Position numbers and translations under genes: made by a program
In this document: piece after piece, positions 46,901 to 52,900 of the stretch
Position numbering within the stretch: the stretch's first letter is position 1
How the letters are laid out: each line of letters begins with the position of its first letter
Notes under the pieces: generated by a model
The model's database searches: none
What the model saw: the letters and a program-made list of their open reading frames with translations, nothing else
Told to the model about the DNA's origin: nothing
Origin: Reticulitermes speratus
Taxonomy: Eukaryota; Arthropoda; Insecta; Blattodea; Rhinotermitidae
NCBI GenBank assembly: GCA_021186555.1
Contig: JAJKFL010000012.1
Coordinates: 1,922,001 to 1,986,000, forward strand
Length of the DNA: 64,000 nt
Direction: 5' to 3'

Positions 46901-49900
46901 TACGTGAACATGCAGTAAGATCGGTGCATTCACTCTTGTTCTTGACATAATAAGGTCGGTGCAGCAGTTAAAGTGTCCTGTTTGTTAACTGAAACACCTG
47001 TATGACACGTGACTGTATCATGTGCACGTGTCTAAAAGCATCACTGTGAAATAAGATGAATGCTGCCACCATAATCTTGCTCATGTCCTCAGTCTTTGCA
47101 TCTCGTTGCAGGTCGCCTCTTAGCTTCACCGTGTCTCTAAGATTTGAGGTTCTGACATCAGTGTTGCTGAAGATTCTTATTTTTGTGGAAGTGGTGCTGT
47201 GTCATTGGGCAATTAGTTTCTGGCATTTTGAAGGACTGTAGTGCTGTCATGTTTATAGTGAGGCTTGACCCTGACAATGATGGCACTACGATCCTTTGAA
47301 ATGTCAGAACCTACTTGCCCATTGGCACAACATCACGTTCCAGAAGACTTGAATGTTCAACATGTCTGTCTGCCTATCACCATGTTAACAAAATTAAAAC
47401 CACTAAATGAGTTTCATTAAATTTGACGTAAAGCAAAGCAAAGATAAAGCAATCCCTGTACAGACCTGGACAGGCCCCGGGGGTTCCAGGAGGTTGAGGC
47501 TTCCAGATTTCCAGACAATCGACACATGAAGGTGGTAAGGTTGTCAGCCCTGCGCACCGGCCGCCTTTACCCCCCAGGAAATACTCCTGATACTCATTCT
47601 ATTAGACGCAAGTTTGACGTAGTTTTTATGAAATTTGTTAATCCACTCAAGTTTTGGTTAAAATGAGACAGCAGTAAAGGACAGTTTATATATTTATAGT
47701 CTGACAAATGTACATTTATTCACTATTAATTGTGTAACACAGTCCTACATGTTTGAAACCTAATTCTGGTTCATCCTCAGGGACTCAGTATTTTAAATTA
47801 CACATATTTTACATCAATTGGTACAATTGTTTAAATAGTAAAAACTGAATAACATGAATTTTTACAATCATGTTTATACACTGGTTAAAATAATAAAAGG
47901 TGAATAGATGTAGCTGCTTGTTTCGTTGTTATAAACCAAGTCTTACACAGGTTAAAATGTTAACATTTTATAATATTATATAAAATAATATTAAGTTTAA
48001 ATGACAGTTTGTTGACATGTGGAACTTATCTGTGTCTGTATGCACCTTGAGGGTAGTTGAGATATCTGTTTGGAATGTGTAATGGTTAGAAGGAAAGTTT
48101 CAGATAAAAAATGAAACAGTGCTATGCTCAGCACACTCTTTGTCATAAGTCTTTTGGTCTTTAACATACAGTGAGACTGACTTAAGACAGTCGTGTTGAA
48201 GTTTTCACACATAAGACGTTACAATAATTTTGTATCAAAATCTTCCCACATGATTAACAGATACATTGCTCTTTTAATACGTTCCCACCTAAAAGGATTT
48301 CCTGCCTAAAAGCACAAAAAGTTCGTGACACTATATATTTTTCACCCATTTAATGTCACGTCAGAATCTTAAACAATTTGCCAATGGTTCAGTTTGATGC
48401 CAGTACACAGTAACAACTCAGCGTCAATCTGTGGAAATGTGTGGAAATGTGTGGCCAGGTGTGGTCACATTATGATCGCACTGCTTCAGTTTCCACAAAG
48501 TGTGATGCAGTTTCATGGCACATGTGTATTCTACAGCTTGAGTAAGCACGGTTTAATGCAGTGCACTTTGACTAACTGTTTTACTGTGATTTTGATACTG
48601 TGAAGTATGCTGTGTGTAAAGTTGGTACATACTTTGTGTTTACTTCAGATTGCTTATATGTGTACAGTGTTGGTCCTGTAGAGCCATTAGTTACTGAACA
48701 CACGGTCAGCATGGCTGCTACAGTACTTATTCTGTAAGTGAACAGCTAAACTGTGGAAAGGTGAAGACAGCAACGTATAGTGAAGTAGAATTGGTAATTA
48801 TGGAACAGTAATGGCAAAATGGCCTCGTGTTCCAGCATGTGTCAAAATCACGAAGGACGGTGTGACTCAATGTGTGATTGGCTGGTGCAAATGAATTATT
48901 TAATGCAGAATTTATGTAGAATAATATTCTAGTAATGAGTATGTAAGCTTGCTAGGACTAGCTCACCTAGCGAGCACTCTCAGAGCTCACCCTGCACATA
49001 GCAGGAGGCCTTTGCCCTCATGGGATATTATAGGCTTATTTTATTTATTTTTTATTTTAATGAGTATGTCCATTTAAATTCAGAATTACAAAATAATGCT
49101 TTAGGCTTGGCTTTTTAAGACATTTTCCTGCTTAGTGAGCCTAATTTGATTTTTTTCAAAAGTGTCCTACTCGTTAGAGGTTTTCATTGTAATTAAACAA
49201 AACGTGACAAATTAATAAGTTGTTTTGCTATTTGTACATATCTGAAGTTGAACATTCGGGTCTGCTTGATCATGAAGCTGGGTTTTTGGTTTACTAGTTC
49301 CCAGCATTTTGAAGGACCATAGTGTCATCATCTTCAGGGTCAAGTAGTTCAAGAGTATTCATTTTGGATGACTTGACCCTTGAAGGTGGTGACACTGTGA
49401 TCCTTTGAAACATTAGGCACCACCAACCCAGTCACACAATGTCACATCCCATAACACCTGAGTCATCACAACACTGCTGCCAGAACCTTAAGTTTCACAT
49501 ATGTGAGTGTGTGTTTTTTGATCCCGTTTGTGACATATTTTATCATTTTATGATACTGCGGTTGGTAACACTGCACAGCTGGGTATGCTGCTACCATCCG
49601 GCAGATGGGTGATGTGCTGGCTCGCCTTGATGTGTTGGCAAGCTTTTCGGAGGTGGCTGCTACTGCCCCGAAGCCATATGTCCGCCCAGCGCTACATGAC
49701 GAAGGTGTGGGCGTGATGATTCTGGACCAGGTGCGCCACCCGTGTTTAGAAGTGCAGGATGGCATGTCGTTTATTGCCAATAATGTCTACTTCAAGCGGG
49801 GTAAGCAAGTTGTTGAGTGTTTGTAAGAAATCAGCATACACTGAACCCAGATGTTCATCACCATTACCACAAAAGCCCACCCCTGGACCTAATCCTTGGT

Positions 49901-52900
49901 GTGCCCTCACAGCCTGGGTCTCAAGTGATGTGTCATTTTCTGTCAAAATTCTGGAAGCTTTTTTTTTCCCCCTCTTGCTGCTGTCCTCATTAGACCCTTG
50001 TGAACCTCCTGACTTTTATCAGCGTAGCAGTTTTGGGCAAAGTGTACAAACTGTAAACCTCCTCATTATGTAATTTCTCCAGTCACTTTTTTATTTTGTT
50101 TCTCACAGCTGCAACACCGCCAGTGTTGTTGCAAGACGGTGCATGAGAGGCTAATGATGGTTGGTCATCCACTTGTTAACTTCCTTACCTTTTATGGAAT
50201 TTTAATATTTGTAACTGTTTCAGAAGACCCCACTCCTGTGCCCTATTCTGTAAGATTAAGCCAGTTTAAACTCTGTTTCTTTTAAGGTCCATTTTAATAT
50301 TATCATCCAATCTATATCTGTGTCTCCCAAAGTTCTGTTCCATTTGCTTTATGCACCCAAAGTACTTATCATCTGTGATGCATGCTACGTGCCCTGATCA
50401 TTTAGTTTCCTGTTCACAGCGTTTCAGATTTTATTACATGTGTTAGGGATTTATCAAGGATTCAAATTTCATCACATTTTCAGTTTTACCAAGGATTCAA
50501 ATGTCACCACATTTGTTAAAGTTTTACAAAGTATTCAAACTTTGTTGCATTTGCAAAGGCTGTACAAAGAATTCAAGTTTTATCACATTTGTTAAGAATT
50601 TATCAATGATTCAAATTTTGCCACGTTTATTATGGAGTTGCCAGGGATTTCTGTGTGGACATTTATGCATTTATTTCTAGTGTGAGTGAAGAAAAGAATT
50701 TACTGTGCAGAAATACGAAAATGCGATATTTACTGGTGGTTTGTTACGTAAAACTTTGAGTAGCTCATATTGTAAGGTGTTGAGTGATAATGTAGTTAGC
50801 GAATATGAATTGAATTGAAAATGACAGGGAAGGAAACAGTGATGCCTAATGTGAAGTCCCAACTCACTGTTTGTCTAGAGGACTTGAAACAGTGGTTAGG
50901 ATAGCCAGGATATGAATACACAGTTGTAACCACTTATACCACGACATCTACGGTGGGTACTGGGTCATTCCTGGGGGTAAAGCGGCCGGGGTGTGGCATT
51001 GACCACCCACCCCCATCTAGCGCCGAGGTTAAAGAAAGAGTAGAGCTATACCTCTACTCCCTCTCTGGGCCTTCATGGCCTGTTCTAGGGAGAACTTTAC
51101 CTTTACTTTAGACCACGACATCTGGTAAAATATGATTTTACTGGCAAATGTACTGACCCCACCGAAGCTATCCCTACTAGATGTAGTGGTGGCATTTGAG
51201 TGGTCAGATGATCCCGAAAACTATGCCGGTGGTAGCGTAGCTACTGGCATGGTCTTGCTTGCCTGACAGTTCAAGGGTGATGATTCAGACTAAAAGGGAT
51301 ACCCTGGTCTGCCAGGTTGGGTGTTGGGCGTGGGGCTTATGATCCCACCCCATAAAACCAACCAAAATGTTAAGGAACCTAAAGAGGCCAGTGTCCTATA
51401 TGGACCATAGAGCCAGTGCGGGAGAGGAAGGAAAGTGTGCAAAGATTACGTTTTGTTTATATTGACATGCTACCCAGGTTGGTTACTGTTCAGTGTCCAG
51501 CTCCTTTACCACACATCTAGTTATGGCCCTTTTCAGGGCCCCAATGTACAACCCTGCCCTGTCCACACCTTCCCTGATTGCCCCACCATTATTTTCATAG
51601 CCTCTCCAAATGGATGAACAGACCTATATATCTCCTCCACATGTGGCCCTGTGTTCCTGCAAAACGTCAGAAAACACCAATGCAGCAACACAGTGTCACA
51701 TCCCAGAAGACCTGAATCCTCAACAACACCACTGTGAGAACCCTCAGTCTCGCAGCGGTCGTCATTACTTGGAATAAAGTTCGTCCTTGCTCAGCTTCTG
51801 ATTTCAGGATGTAGCAGAGTTCTGTGATGCCATATGTGCGGACTGTAACCTGTGCCTGTGTTGCAGGGGAGTGTACTTTCCTCATCATCACAGGCCCCAA
51901 CATGGGTGGCAAGAGCACTTACATCCGTTCAGTGGGCATAGTGGCCCTTCTCGCTCAGATTGGCAGCTTTGTGCCTTGTGACCAGGCAGAGATGTCACTG
52001 GTGGATGCAATACTTGCACGAGTGGGGGCAGATGACTGCCAGATGAAGGGCTTGTCAACATTCATGACTGAAATGGTGGAGACAGCTGCAATCATCAGGG
52101 TGAGCCGTTTGCGGTAGCAGTATGTAAGCTGTAACCGCCTACGAAGTTGGGTAACAACCAAGTGCACAGCTTATGGTCCAGAGGTCTCAAACACATGACT
52201 TGCTATTCCATTTTATATGGCCTGCTTACGGATCTTTATATGGCCTGCTTACGGATCTTTATATGGGGCCGCTTTATGGATCTTTATTCAGATTTTAGGA
52301 TGTGAGTGGCTCAATATCAAAAAGTTAAATGTTGATAATGTTTTTTTTTTTTCTTCTCGCTGGCCTGAAGACTGAAAGAGGTTTGCTGAGCCTATGTGGT
52401 GAATGTCAGAGATATAAAAGGCAGTAATGGTAACGTATAGAACTTTTGACAATGGTTGTCCCATGAGTAATATCAGCAACATTTACAAGAACTTTTTCCT
52501 TGTCATGAAAATATCAACCAAAACGCTACATTTCGGAAGGAACCCGCTTCCTTCTCCAGGTGAAACCACTGTAACAAAGTAACATGATGTGTTATCTTTG
52601 CAGACAGCCACCAGTAACTCGCTGGTGATCATTGATGAGCTGGGACGAGGCACCTCAACGTATGAGGGCTGTGGCATTGCGTGGGCTATCGCAGAGTAAG
52701 CACAAGAAATTTATATGTTTTGGGGTAAGTGCCAGGCCAACAGAGCTACAAACTCACATGAATGTGTTCCCAGGAACCTTGCTAAGGAGGTGAAGGCATT
52801 CTGTCTCTTTGCAACACACTTCCATGAGCTCACTCGACTGGCTGAGGAGGTGACAGCAGTGTCTAACCAGCACGTGACTGCTGTGACGTCTGAGGACTCG

